Source of the DNA: Streptoalloteichus hindustanus
GTDB taxonomy: Bacteria > Actinomycetota > Actinomycetes > Mycobacteriales > Pseudonocardiaceae
Reading direction: 5' to 3'
DNA: 64,000 bases
NCBI RefSeq assembly: GCF_900129375.1
Contig: NZ_FQVN01000008.1
Coordinates: 62,001-126,000 of the forward strand
Shown in pieces: positions 35,758 through 44,504 of this stretch. Every line of letters begins with the position of its first letter. Position 1 is the stretch's first letter. The position numbers and the translations under genes are program-made. The notes below the pieces were generated by a model. That model was not told the origin of the DNA. It saw only the letters and a program-made list of their open reading frames with translations, and ran no database searches.

Positions 35758-36365
35758 TGAGCGGTCCGGACCTCGGCGCCGACGGCCTCGCCCGCTGCCC
35801 CTGGGGCGCGTCCACCCCGGACTACGCCGCGTACCACGACACCGAGTGGGGTGTGCCGCTGCGGGGCGTCACGGCCCTGTTCGAGCGGATGTCGCTGGAG
35901 GCGTTCCAGTCCGGGCTGTCGTGGCTGGTGATCCTGCGCAAGCGGGAGGGCTTCCGCCGGGCCTTCGCCGGCTTCGACCCGGAGACCGTGGCCGGGTTCG
36001 GCGCGGACGACGTGGCCCGGCTGCTCGCCGACGCCGGCATCGTGCGCAACCGGGCCAAGATCGAGGCGACGATCCGGAACGCGCGGGCGGTGTGCGACCT
36101 GGACGTGCCGCTGGACGACCTGCTGTGGTCGTTCGCGCCGGACACGCCGGAGAGACCGGCGCCCGAACTGCACACCGACGTGCCGGCGACGAGCCCGGAG
36201 TCGAAGGCGATGGCCAAGGAGCTCAAGCGCCGGGGCTTCGCCTTCGTCGGCCCCACCACGTGCTACGCGCTGATGCAGGCCACCGGCATGGTCAACGACC
36301 ACCTCGCCGGCTGCTGGCGGCGCACCGCGACCGATCTGGTCGGCCTGTCCCACCCGGTCCCGTGA
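35754..36365 (+). CDS. tagA: DNA-3-methyladenine glycosylase I
   Basis: 203-aa HhH-type glycosylase that removes 3-methyladenine from alkylated DNA. RCPWGASTPDYAAYHDTEWGVPL, LFERMSLEAFQSGLSWLVILRKREGFRRAF (with the base-binding Glu/Trp) and FVGPTTCYALMQATGMVNDHLAGC are family signatures; the Cys and His residues bind the structural zinc. ATG 35754 with AGGAG 5 nt upstream; a second ATG follows directly. Last gene of the DivIVA-SRPBCC-tagA operon. Confidence 0.95.
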   Translation: MMSGPDLGADGLARCPWGASTPDYAAYHDTEWGVPLRGVTALFERMSLEAFQSGLSWLVILRKREGFRRAFAGFDPETVAGFGADDVARLLADAGIVRNRAKIEATIRNARAVCDLDVPLDDLLWSFAPDTPERPAPELHTDVPATSPESKAMAKELKRRGFAFVGPTTCYALMQATGMVNDHLAGCWRRTATDLVGLSHPVP

Positions 36366-36386
36366 AAGCTGGAGAAGGGACTTCCT

Positions 36387-36964
36387 GTGGTGGCCTTGCC
36401 CGCTGACTGGCTCTACCCACCACCCGGAGGCTGGACGCTGGATGACGTCCGTAATCTTCCGAGAAGTGCCGGGTGGAGGTCCTGGACGGAGCCCTGACTG
36501 TGAATCCCAGCCCGCTCCCCCCTGCATCAGCGCGTTGTGCGGCGGCTGGCGGCGGCACTGGAGTCGCAGCTTCCTCGGGAGTGGCAACTGGAGACCGACA
36601 TCGACGTGATGCTCGCGGAGAGCCGCTGGACTACCTGACCCCGGGCGTCGTGGTGTTCCGGGCAGACCTACCCCTGACCACCAGGCCGATTCCCGCCCTG
36701 GACATCCTGCTCGTCGTGGAGGTCGTCTCCCACGGCTCCCGCCGGGAGGATCGCGGCTCCAAGCCGATCGCCCACGCCGAGGCGGGGATTCCGCACTTCT
36801 GGCGAGTGGAAGGTCCGACCAGTGGCGCGCCGAGCGTGTGCGTCCACACCTTCGAACTCGACCGGACGCGAGGCGGCTACACCGCCAGTGGCGAGTACGT
36901 GGACCGCCTGATCACGACGTCTCCAGGTCGCCTGGACATCGACCTGAGCCGACTGACCTTCTGA
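36387..36964 (+). pseudogene. Uma2-family (DUF820) nuclease-like gene with frameshifts
   Basis: The reading frame begins VVALPADWLYPPPGGWTLDDVRNLP, a typical Uma2 start with GAAGGGA upstream. To keep similarity the frame must change near 36470 (to RVEVLDGALTVNPSPLP), again at the C-run near 36520 (to LHQRVVRRLAAALESQL) and again near 36620 (to LDYLTPGVVVFRADLPL), ending normally with RLDIDLSRLTF. Uma2 proteins have a PD-(D/E)xK nuclease-like fold; here LLVVEVVSHGSRREDRGSKP carries the ExK-like part. Three shifts in under 200 bp suggest decay. The homopolymer at one site means that sequencing error should be checked. Confidence 0.75.
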
Positions 36965-37003
36965 TTCCCGGTCGCGGTGGGCCGTTGTCGATCTTCTTCT
37001 GCA

Positions 37004-37146
37004 CAGCCCCCACCCGCCCTGGGGGGCGACCCCGCTTCCAGCCTACCGAGGATCAACACCGCCCCGCACCACCCAAACCGTCGCCTGTGGACAAACCTCC
37101 CGAGAATGGCTCCACGTTCACCCGAAGATCGGGTAACTGTGGACAA
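37004..37146 (-). repeat. dispersed repeat, copy B (minus strand)
   Basis: Lies in a 409-bp gap with no gene. On the minus strand two TTGTCCACAG boxes (37146-37137, followed by TTACCCGAT as in copy A, and 37094-37085) precede the core (37048-37004) that starts CGGTAGGCTGGAAGCGGGG and ends GGCGGGTGGGGGCTG. A GGGTTGTCCCCAG-like variant lies just beyond near 37160 and its inverse near 37185. Element order matches copies A and C. Confidence 0.7.
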
Positions 37147-37373
37147 CTGCTCGGAGCCTGGGGACAACCCGAGCCACAAAAGGGTTGTCCCCAGGCCGAA
37201 ATCGGGCCGTCGCCGAGAGATCGCGCGACACTGGAAAGCCCGGCCTCCAGCGAGAGCTACCGCAGCCACAGCGGTCGCGGCACCCCGCGGACCGAGCCGA
37301 CGAATTCGCCGCAGCCCCCTCACGCACCCGATCGCCGATCACCCGACCACTTCAGCGCGGCCGAGCCCCGAGA

Positions 37374-38165
37374 TCAGTGGCCGGTGAACTTCGGCGAACG
37401 CTTCGCCACGAACGCCTCGACCGCCTCGCGGTGGTCGGCCGTCGCGCCCGCCTCCGCCTGCGTGCGGGCCTCGACCGCGAGCGCCTCCTCCACCGCCGCC
37501 GCGGCCGACGCCAGCATCGCTTCCTTGATCTTGGTGTAGGCGGTGGTCGGCCCGGCCGCCATCCGCGCGGCGATCTCCCGCGCCCGGTCCAGCGCGGTGC
37601 CGTCCGGCACGACCCGGTTGACCATGCCGATCCGCAGCGCCTCCTCGGCCCCGACCGGCTCGGCCAACAGGAACATCTCCATCGCCCGGCCGTAGCCGAT
37701 CAACCTCGGCAACGTCCACGACGCCCCCGAGTCCGCCGTGAGCCCGACGTTGGCGAAGGCCATCAGGAACTTCGCCGACTCCGCCGCCACCCGCAGGTCG
37801 CACGCGTACGCCAGCGACGCCCCAGCGCCCGCCGCCGTCCCGTTCACAGCGGCGATCACCGGCTTCGGCATCCGCAGCACAGCGGTGACCAACGGGTTGT
37901 AGTGCTCCTCCACCGTGCGCAGCGGGGCCGGGTCGCCGGAGGTGAGCAACTCGACGTGCTCCTTGAGGTCCTGCCCGGCGCAGAACGCCCGCCCCGCACC
38001 GGTGATGACCACCGCGCGCACCGCGTCGTCCGCCGCCGCCTCGCCCAGCGCGGCCAGCAAGTCCTCCTTCAACGCGGTCGTCAGCGAGTTGTACGCGTCG
38101 GGCCGGTTCAGCGTGAAGGTGCGCACGCCCTCGGCGTCCTCGGTCAGCAACACGGCGTCGGACAC
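37374..38165 (-). CDS. enoyl-CoA hydratase/isomerase family protein (PaaG-like)
   Basis: 263-aa crotonase. GRAFCAGQDLKEHVELL holds the oxyanion loop and AAVNGTAAGAGASLAYACDLRVAAESAKF the second one; the C-terminal KIKEAMLASAAAAVEEALAVEARTQ helix completes the trimer fold. GTG 38165 with GGAGGACA upstream. The gene follows a PaaX-type regulator by 50 bp, so a role in phenylacetyl-CoA degradation (2-(1,2-epoxy-1,2-dihydrophenyl)acetyl-CoA isomerase) is likely. Other CoA substrates cannot be excluded. Confidence 0.88.
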   Translation of the reverse strand: MSDAVLLTEDAEGVRTFTLNRPDAYNSLTTALKEDLLAALGEAAADDAVRAVVITGAGRAFCAGQDLKEHVELLTSGDPAPLRTVEEHYNPLVTAVLRMPKPVIAAVNGTAAGAGASLAYACDLRVAAESAKFLMAFANVGLTADSGASWTLPRLIGYGRAMEMFLLAEPVGAEEALRIGMVNRVVPDGTALDRAREIAARMAAGPTTAYTKIKEAMLASAAAAVEEALAVEARTQAEAGATADHREAVEAFVAKRSPKFTGH

Positions 38166-38215
38166 GGGTGTCCTCCCTCTCCTCGGGTCGCCGCCGCCGG
38201 ATCGCGGCGGGGCGT

Positions 38216-38995
38216 TCACTGGCTGTCCAAGCAGGACTCCACGAACCGGTTCGCGCCCCGCGCGAGCCGCTCGGTGTGGTGGTCGAAGAACCGCGCCGCC
38301 TCCCGCCCCGACCAGTCGGGCGGCAGCAACTGCGGCGGAAGACCGGGATCGCGGAAGAGGAACTTGCGCCACGCGTGCAACAGCTGTTGCGAGGCGGCGA
38401 ACGCCGCTGCCGCCGACGAGGCGTCCACAACGGACACCCGGGGCTCCCACTCGGCGACGAACGTGGCGTAGTCCGCGCCCAACTCCGCGAGGTCCCACGC
38501 GCGCGCGGCCAGCTCGGTGTCGTCGCCGTCGTGCTCGCCGTGGAAGGTGCGCGCGGCGACCTCCTCGGCGGCCAGCACGTCGGACAGCTCCCGGGACGGG
38601 CGCGGCGCGATCCAGGTGACCGGCCCCAGCTCGCCGTAGCCGAGCAGGTGCAGCGAGGAGGTGAGCCGGTCCCGCGCCGGGCGCGCCGGCAGCTCCTCCA
38701 GCACCACCACGTGCCACCGACTGTCCCAAGTGGACGGACGAGTGCGGTAGATCCGCGCCGCGGCCTCGTCAAGGCGCTTCTCGGCGCGCGGCGTGAGCGC
38801 GTACCCGGGGCCGGCGGGCAGGCGCACGGGACGCAGCCAGCCCTGCCGCACGGTGCGGGAGACCGCCGTGCGCACCGCGGGCGCGGCGAAGCCGAGCGGT
38901 TCGAGCAGGCGCACGAGGGCGGCGATCGTCGCGGCGCCACCCCGCTCCCGGAGATGACCGCCGTACACGTCGAACAACGCTGAACGAGCCCGCAC
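38216..38995 (-). CDS. paaX: PaaX-family transcriptional regulator
   Basis: About 259 aa. The start is uncertain: GTG 38995 gives the family-like beginning VRARSALFDVYGGHLRERGG, but in-frame GTGs at 39025 and 39082 exist and none has a clear ribosome site. The N-terminal winged helix ends in AVRTAVSRTVRQGWLRP, the PaaX DNA-binding signature. The centre (WHVVVLEELPARPARDRLTSSLHLLGYGELG) and a C-terminal helical region with WRKFLFRDPGLPPQLLPPDW match PaaX. It normally represses phenylacetate genes and is released by phenylacetyl-CoA. Probably controls its own operon with the downstream crotonase. Confidence 0.88.
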   Translation of the reverse strand: MRARSALFDVYGGHLRERGGAATIAALVRLLEPLGFAAPAVRTAVSRTVRQGWLRPVRLPAGPGYALTPRAEKRLDEAAARIYRTRPSTWDSRWHVVVLEELPARPARDRLTSSLHLLGYGELGPVTWIAPRPSRELSDVLAAEEVAARTFHGEHDGDDTELAARAWDLAELGADYATFVAEWEPRVSVVDASSAAAAFAASQQLLHAWRKFLFRDPGLPPQLLPPDWSGREAARFFDHHTERLARGANRFVESCLDSQ

Positions 38996-39192
38996 GACGG
39001 CTGAGTTTGTCAGTCCGAAAGCCACTCGACCAGTGCCGTTGTCGCCGGTGTGACCTGCGTGGAATCCGGCGTGGAGCGACACGAAGTGATCGTTCGGTTT
39101 CGTCCGTGCGTACGAATGGGGGAGAATGGGTCCCGCACCCGACGCGCTGGGCGGTGTGTCGGGCGGGGAAGAGTTGACGGAGGGAGCACGCT

Positions 39193-39360
39193 ATGGCGGC
39201 CATGAAGCCCCGGACCGGCGACGGTCCCCTCGAGGTCACCAAGGAGGGTCGCGGGATTGTGATGCGCCTCCCGCTCGAGGGTGGTGGGCGCCTCGTCGTC
39301 GAGATGTCGGCGGAGGAGGCCAGCGAGCTGGGCGATGCCCTGAAGGCCGCTGCGGGCTGA
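39193..39360 (+). CDS. DUF3117 small conserved actinobacterial protein
   Basis: 55 aa: MAAMKPRTGDGPLEVTKEGR, GIVMRLPLEGGGRLVVEMS and a short helix. This is the highly conserved DUF3117 family (M. tuberculosis Rv1211), found between tagA and glgM as here. GGAGGGA lies 7-13 nt before the ATG. Function unknown. Too short for most gene finders. Confidence 0.93.
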   Translation: MAAMKPRTGDGPLEVTKEGRGIVMRLPLEGGGRLVVEMSAEEASELGDALKAAAG

Positions 39361-39450
39361 GGTAACCGAACCGCCAACCGGCCGGTCCGGCCGAGCACCG
39401 TCCGGCCCCGGTTTCCCCCGTCCCGGTCGCTCATCCCCGACATCCGCTCG

Positions 39451-39509
39451 CGGGATCGAGCTCTGTGGAGTCGAGCCCAGTGGAATCAACCCCGGTGGGA
39501 TCGGTCTGG
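39451..39509. repeat. imperfect 15-bp tandem repeat
   Basis: About four degenerate 15-bp units, for example TGGAGTCGAGCCCAG, TGGAATCAACCCCGG and TGGGATCGGTCTGG. It lies in a ~300-bp non-coding gap between the DUF3117 gene and pepA. Nothing else is recognised in that gap apart from the pepA ribosome site. Confidence 0.5.
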
Positions 39510-39664
39510 TGCGTCGCTCCCCCGGGAGCGGGGCATCGCGCGGGGAGCCGGGGCCGGCACACGTCGTCAGGCCCCTCGTTGTGCGGCATCGTCCCCGACG
39601 CGCGTCCCAGCTCCGGGGATCGCCACTCCGCGAGGGAAATCTCCCTCCTGTTAGGAGCGTCACA

Positions 39665-41185
39665 GTGCCGTCGCCGTTGCCCTCCGTTCCCACGCCGCTG
39701 GTCGATGTCCAGATCACGACCGCGCCCCGGCGTGGCGTCCCGCTCGTCGTCGTGGCCCGCCCCGCCGCCGGTGGCGACGGCGCCGGCCCGGAGCTCGGCC
39801 CGCTCGCCGACCGCCTGGGCCTGGACGCGCGGTGGCTGGAGCTGGTCGGCGCGACCGGCAGGGCGGGGCAGGCGCACGCGGTGCCCGCGCCGGACGGGTC
39901 GCAGGGCTGGCTGGTGGGCCTGGGCTCCGGCGAGTCCCGCGACTGGCGGGCCGCCGGCGCGGCGCTGGCACGAGCCGTGGACGGCCAGGCGGCCAACGAG
40001 CACCGGGAGGGCCGACGCCCGGCGCGCGCGGTGCAGGTGGCGCTGCCCGAGGACGTCGACGGCGACGCGGTCGCCGCGTTCACGCTCGGCGCCATGCTCG
40101 GCGGCCACGCGTTCCGCGTGACCAACGAGCGCACGCCGCGCACCAAGGAACTGCGGCTGGTCCTGCCGGCCGGCGTTGACGAGACCGCCATGACGGCCGC
40201 CGTGCGGGAGGGCCGCGCCCTCGCCGCCGCGACCGGCCTGGCCAGGGACCTGGCGAGCACGCCGTCCGACGTGAAGGACCCGGCCTGGCTGGCCGACACC
40301 GCCGCCCGGCTGGCCGAGGCCGCTCCCGGCCTCACCGCCGTGGTGCGCGACGAGGCGTGGCTCCGGGAGAACGGCTTCGGCGGCGTCCTCGCCGTGGGCG
40401 GCGGCTCCGCCCGCCCGCCGCGCCTGCTGGAGCTGAGCCACCAGCCGCGCGGCGCGGCCAAGGCCCCGCACCTGGTGCTGGTGGGCAAGGGCATCACCTT
40501 CGACACCGGCGGCATCTCGATCAAGCCCGCCGACGGCATGCACCTCATGCGCACCGACATGTCCGGCGGCGCGGCCGTGATCGCCGCCCTGCTGGCGATC
40601 GCCGAGCTGAACCTGCCGGTGCGGGTCACCGGCCTGGTGCCGTGCGCGGAGAACCACGTGTCCGGCTCCGCGTACCGCCCCGGCGACGTGGTCCGCCACT
40701 ACGGCGGAACCACCACCGAGGTGACCAACACCGACGCCGAGGGCCGCATGGTCATGGCCGACGCCCTCGCCTACGCCGTGCACCGCCTCAAGCCGGACCT
40801 CCTGGTCGACGTCGCGACCCTCACCGGCGCGATGAAGGTCGCCCTGGGCCTGCGGACCGGCGGCCTCTTCGCCACCGAGGACGAGCTGGCCGAGCGGATC
40901 ACCGAGGCCGGCCGCCGAGCGGGCGAGGCGTGGTGGCGGATGCCGCTGCTCGACGACCACGCCGCCGACGTCCGCAGCGACCTCGCGGACGTCCGCCAGT
41001 GCCCGCCCGGCCCGGGTGGCATCACCGCCGCCCTGTTCCTGCGCGAGTTCACCGGCGGCCTCCCGTGGGCCCACCTGGACATCGCCGGCCCGGCCCGCTC
41101 GGACAAGGTCTACGACGAGGTCAACCCGGGCGGCACCGGCTTCGCCGCCCGCACCCTCGTCGAGTTCGCCCGCTCCTACTGCTGA
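39665..41185 (+). CDS. pepA: leucyl aminopeptidase (M17)
   Basis: 506-aa cytosolic hexameric metalloaminopeptidase. The active-site signature NTDAEGRMVMADALAYA and metal ligands in LVLVGKGITFDTGGISIKP and RTDMSGGAAV are intact. The N-terminal macro-like domain is divergent, as usual. GTG 39665 has AGGAG 7 nt upstream. Monocistronic with its own terminator. Confidence 0.95.
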   Translation: MPSPLPSVPTPLVDVQITTAPRRGVPLVVVARPAAGGDGAGPELGPLADRLGLDARWLELVGATGRAGQAHAVPAPDGSQGWLVGLGSGESRDWRAAGAALARAVDGQAANEHREGRRPARAVQVALPEDVDGDAVAAFTLGAMLGGHAFRVTNERTPRTKELRLVLPAGVDETAMTAAVREGRALAAATGLARDLASTPSDVKDPAWLADTAARLAEAAPGLTAVVRDEAWLRENGFGGVLAVGGGSARPPRLLELSHQPRGAAKAPHLVLVGKGITFDTGGISIKPADGMHLMRTDMSGGAAVIAALLAIAELNLPVRVTGLVPCAENHVSGSAYRPGDVVRHYGGTTTEVTNTDAEGRMVMADALAYAVHRLKPDLLVDVATLTGAMKVALGLRTGGLFATEDELAERITEAGRRAGEAWWRMPLLDDHAADVRSDLADVRQCPPGPGGITAALFLREFTGGLPWAHLDIAGPARSDKVYDEVNPGGTGFAARTLVEFARSYC

Positions 41186-41200
41186 CCGCTCTTCCCCGAC

Positions 41201-41233
41201 GGCGCGCCCCGAGGAGATTTCTCGGGGCGCGCC
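41201..41233 (+). terminator. terminator of pepA
   Basis: Perfect 13-bp stem GGCGCGCCCCGAG / CTCGGGGCGCGCC with loop GAGATTT, followed by a pyrimidine-rich GGCTTCTTCTCGT. Confidence 0.85.
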
Positions 41234-41278
41234 GCGGCTTCTTCTCGTAGTTGCCCTGTTCTTTGTTCCCTGCCGCCC

Positions 41279-42535
41279 TCACCACTGATTGCGTGTAGGG
41301 TCGAATGCCTGATTTCCCAACTGTGCCCCCTTGAAAGAGCCATTGGAGATGAAGGTGGAGTCGTTTTGGTAGCAGAGTTGGGTAAAGTTGGCTCGTTCAA
41401 ACAAGGCTCCGCTTAGAAAGAGCGTATCACCAAAGGCTGCCATCCCTTTGAAAGTTGCCTCGATGAAGAGCGCTTGCATCATAAATGTAGCATCATAGAA
41501 GCTCAGCGCGTTATTAAATATTGCCCCCTCGAACAAAGTGTCGTGAGTGAAAGTGCTTTCGTCGAAACGGACTTCGGCGGCAAAAATTGCTTTATTGAAA
41601 CTTGCTGGTCCAGTGAAGGTTGAGTAGGTGAAATCAGTCTCGCCACTGAAGGAGGACCTGTCGAAGTTGGCTCTTGTGAATTTCATTCGACTGAACCGCG
41701 CGACACCGACGAAGGTCGCCTCAGTGAAGGTGGCGGAGCGAACCCGGCAATCGTCAAGGTTGAAGTCGAGGAGGTGGGCGCCGGTGAGGTTGATTTCGAG
41801 TACTTCTGGCCAGAACTTCGGGTTAGTGGGGCTGCCCGCGTCGCCGTAGTCGGGCCGCAGATGGGCGGCGAGAATGCGTTGGGCGGTGAGCCGCACGTCC
41901 CGTTCGAGCACGGCCTCCCGGTGGCTGGGCTTGGTAGGCGCGGCGCTGCGACCGGCTGATTTGGCTGGCCGCATTCGTCTGGCCTTGCTGGAGACCAGTG
42001 GGCGGTGGACTCCAGTGCCATTCACGTTACTCGGGGTTTCTCGCGGTGGAGTGTAGGGAGTGCGGAGGTAGCCGCACAGCAGATTGACGGTGGTCTGTCT
42101 GTGCTCGGGATTGTGCTGGGCCAGGCGCTCCAGTGCGTACAGGGCAGCGAGTCGGACCGTGTGTTTGTCGGAGCCGAGTTGTTCGGCGGCCTTGGTGTAC
42201 AGCTCGGTGATTCGTCGCTCAGCGGCATCGTGTTCGGTGATCTGGCTGGTGCGTTCGGCGAGGCGGTGGGCCTGTTCGGCGGACCACTGCCGGCGGCTGG
42301 CCAACACGAGTGCGGCGACACCGCCCGTGCCGGCGCCGATGCTCAGCGCGGTCTTCACGAGGTCGATGCGCTCGCCAGGTGATGACGGGTCCAGTGTCCA
42401 AACCAGCGCTGTGATCGCGATTCCGGTGATCGCCAGCACCGGCAGGACGACCACGGCGGAGAGCCACCACAGCGACTCCGGACGCGCCCGCCATCGCCGT
42501 TTTCCTTGCCGCTTGGGCTTTTTCTCCTCACCCAC
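41279..42535 (-). CDS. membrane-anchored pentapeptide-repeat protein, AT-rich 3' half
   Basis: 418 aa. Basic N-terminus, two hydrophobic helices (SAVVVLPVLAITGIAITALVW; TALSIGAGTGGVAALVLA), a HEAT-like helical segment (HTVRLAALYALERLAQHNPEHRQTTVNLLCGYLR), then about 25 A(D/N)LxX-type units running to the end (ANFDRSSFSGETDFTYSTFTG). The GTG start has no ribosome site; GATCAT is 6 nt upstream. The 3' half is clearly richer in A/T than everything around it, consistent with transfer. Pentapeptide proteins form a right-handed quadrilateral helix; some bind gyrase, but most are of unknown role. Confidence 0.85.
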   Translation of the reverse strand: MGEEKKPKRQGKRRWRARPESLWWLSAVVVLPVLAITGIAITALVWTLDPSSPGERIDLVKTALSIGAGTGGVAALVLASRRQWSAEQAHRLAERTSQITEHDAAERRITELYTKAAEQLGSDKHTVRLAALYALERLAQHNPEHRQTTVNLLCGYLRTPYTPPRETPSNVNGTGVHRPLVSSKARRMRPAKSAGRSAAPTKPSHREAVLERDVRLTAQRILAAHLRPDYGDAGSPTNPKFWPEVLEINLTGAHLLDFNLDDCRVRSATFTEATFVGVARFSRMKFTRANFDRSSFSGETDFTYSTFTGPASFNKAIFAAEVRFDESTFTHDTLFEGAIFNNALSFYDATFMMQALFIEATFKGMAAFGDTLFLSGALFERANFTQLCYQNDSTFISNGSFKGAQLGNQAFDPTRNQW

Positions 42536-42598
42536 CCATGCATGATCGCCGAAGCCCGGCCCGCGCGAACCGAGTTTCGGCGATCACGACCGTCGGTC

Positions 42599-43417
42599 TC
42601 AGGGCGTGATGTGGAGCTGGCCCGTGTAGGTGGTCAGGGCCTGGCCGCCGAGGAGGACGTGGTCGGCGTGGTCGGCTTGGTCGTCGGAGTGCACGACGGA
42701 GAGGCGTCCCTGGCGGGATGACGCCTGGCGGGCCGAGAGAGGGGAGCGGCCCAGGCGTCGTGTCCACAGTGGACCGAGCGCGCAGTGGGTGGAGCCGGTG
42801 ACGTGGTCCTCGTTGATGCCGAGGTTGGGGGCGAAGACCCGGGACGTGAAGTCCGCGCCGTCCGTGCCGCCCTGGGCAGTCACGTTCACCCGCAGGACCG
42901 GGAAATCCCGGAGTCGCACGAAGTTCGGCCGGAGTCGCTCGACCGCCTCCGGCGAGTCGAGTTCGACGACGAAGTCGTGTTCCGAGAGCCCGAACCACAC
43001 CGCGTCCGGCACGCCCAGGGCGTCGAGAAGTCCGTCCGGGGCAGTCGCCTCCACCAGTTCCACGGCCGGCAACCGCATCCAGGTCTGGCCGTCCTCCTGA
43101 TGGACTGTCAGCGGCCCTGCCTTGGTGTGAAAGGTGATTCTCTGGTCCGCCGGCACGACTTCGTTCTCCCAAAGGACATGCGCGGCCGCGAGCGTGCCGT
43201 GCCCGCACAGGGGAAGCTCCGTGGTCGGGCTGAACCACCGCAGCCCGTAGCCGTCGTCGTCGGACTCCGGCCAGACGAACGCCGTCACCGGTTGGTTGAA
43301 CTCGGTGCCCACCCGCCGCATCCACGACTCGTCCGCAGGGCCCTCCATCAGGAGGACCGTGGCGGGATTGCCGCCGAACGGCGTCGTGCTGAACGCGTTC
43401 ACCCCGTAGAACCGCAT
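42599..43417 (-). CDS. PhzF-family epimerase/isomerase-like protein
   Basis: 272 aa with the two-lobed diaminopimelate-epimerase-like fold. MRFYGVNAFSTTPFGGNPATVL, the LPLCGHGTLAAAHVL signature and GINEDHVTGSTHCALGPLW, which mirrors the second half-site, are present. The first-lobe general-acid Glu is probably the E of GTEFNQPVTAFV. ATG 43417 has GAGGAG 4 nt upstream; another six codons are open before it. Substrate unknown; family members isomerise phenazine precursors or other metabolites. Confidence 0.9.
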   Translation of the reverse strand: MRFYGVNAFSTTPFGGNPATVLLMEGPADESWMRRVGTEFNQPVTAFVWPESDDDGYGLRWFSPTTELPLCGHGTLAAAHVLWENEVVPADQRITFHTKAGPLTVHQEDGQTWMRLPAVELVEATAPDGLLDALGVPDAVWFGLSEHDFVVELDSPEAVERLRPNFVRLRDFPVLRVNVTAQGGTDGADFTSRVFAPNLGINEDHVTGSTHCALGPLWTRRLGRSPLSARQASSRQGRLSVVHSDDQADHADHVLLGGQALTTYTGQLHITP

Positions 43418-43522
43418 GGCGCTCCTCGTCTTCACGCCCGGAAGGCGGGCGGGCAGTTGGGACGAGGGGAGTTGCCTTCCCGAGGTTCGGCCAAACCTCC
43501 GGTGGCGTGACGCACACCTTGT

Positions 43523-44476
43523 TCAGCGAAGCGAGGACCGCGCCGACTGCCGGGCGAAGTCGCGGAAGGCGCGCACCGACGGCGTGAGCGGGCGGTCGGC
43601 GAACCAGACCATGCCGATCGTGCGGAAGGCGCTGGGGAGCAGGTCCAGCTCGACGGTGCCCGGGAGCGGGGCCGGCCAGGCGCGGCGGACCAGCGCCACG
43701 CCCAGGCCCGCCGCGACGAGCCCGCGCAGGGTGTCGGTCTCCTCGCCCTCGAAGGCCAGGCGCGGGGTGATCCCGGCCGCCGCGCACAGCTCGTCGGTGA
43801 TCTGCCGGAGGCCGAAGTCGGGGGTGAGCGCGACGAAGTCCTCGTCCGCCAGCTCCGCGAGCCGCACCCGCCGGCGCTTCGCGAGTCGGTGCCGCTCGGG
43901 GACCAGCACCACCAGGGCGTCGTCCTGGAGGGGCGCCGCCGCGAGGTCGGGGTCGGTGGGCAGTGGTGAGGTGAGCACGAGGTCGACCTCGCCCAGCCGA
44001 AGCCGGTCGAGCAGCTTCTCGTGGGAGCCCTGCACAAGGGCGAACCGCACCTGGGGGAAGCGTTCCCGGAAGCCCTGGACCAGGCCGGGGACCAGGGTCT
44101 GGCCGAGCGTGTGCAGGAACGCGAGCGACACGTGGCCCCGGTCCGGGTCGACCTCCTCCACCACCCGCCGGCAGCCGCTGGTCACGGCGGCCACGGCGTG
44201 TTCGGCGGCGTCGGCGAGGAACCGGCCGACCCGGGTGAGCTGGACGCGGCGGCCGGTGCGCACCACGACCGGGGAGCCGACCTCCTCGCCCAGCGCGGCG
44301 AGCCAGCGGCTCACGGTCGGCTGCGGCACGCCCAGCCGCTCCGCGACCCGGGTGATGTGGGGGTCGCGGCCGAGTTCCCGGAGCAGGGCCAACCGGGGCG
44401 CCAGTCCCCGGGCCAGGGCTTCCGCGCGTTCATCCAGCACGGTATGGATTCTGGTGCAAAGTTGTATTGGACGCAT
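43523..44476 (-). CDS. LysR-family transcriptional regulator
   Basis: 317 aa. The N-terminal helix-turn-helix is HITRVAERLGVPQPTVSRWLAALGEEVGSPVVVRTGRRVQLTRVG. The C-terminal periplasmic-binding-like effector domain runs from about residue 100 (GHVSLAFLHTLGQTLVPGLVQGFRERFPQV). The start may be GTG at codon 13 rather than 44476. It is divergent from an MFS exporter 28 bp away, the usual layout for LysR control of a transporter. Confidence 0.9.
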   Translation of the reverse strand: MRPIQLCTRIHTVLDERAEALARGLAPRLALLRELGRDPHITRVAERLGVPQPTVSRWLAALGEEVGSPVVVRTGRRVQLTRVGRFLADAAEHAVAAVTSGCRRVVEEVDPDRGHVSLAFLHTLGQTLVPGLVQGFRERFPQVRFALVQGSHEKLLDRLRLGEVDLVLTSPLPTDPDLAAAPLQDDALVVLVPERHRLAKRRRVRLAELADEDFVALTPDFGLRQITDELCAAAGITPRLAFEGEETDTLRGLVAAGLGVALVRRAWPAPLPGTVELDLLPSAFRTIGMVWFADRPLTPSVRAFRDFARQSARSSLR

Positions 44477-44504
44477 GGGTTGCCCGTGCCTAGCGTCGCC
44501 GTAC

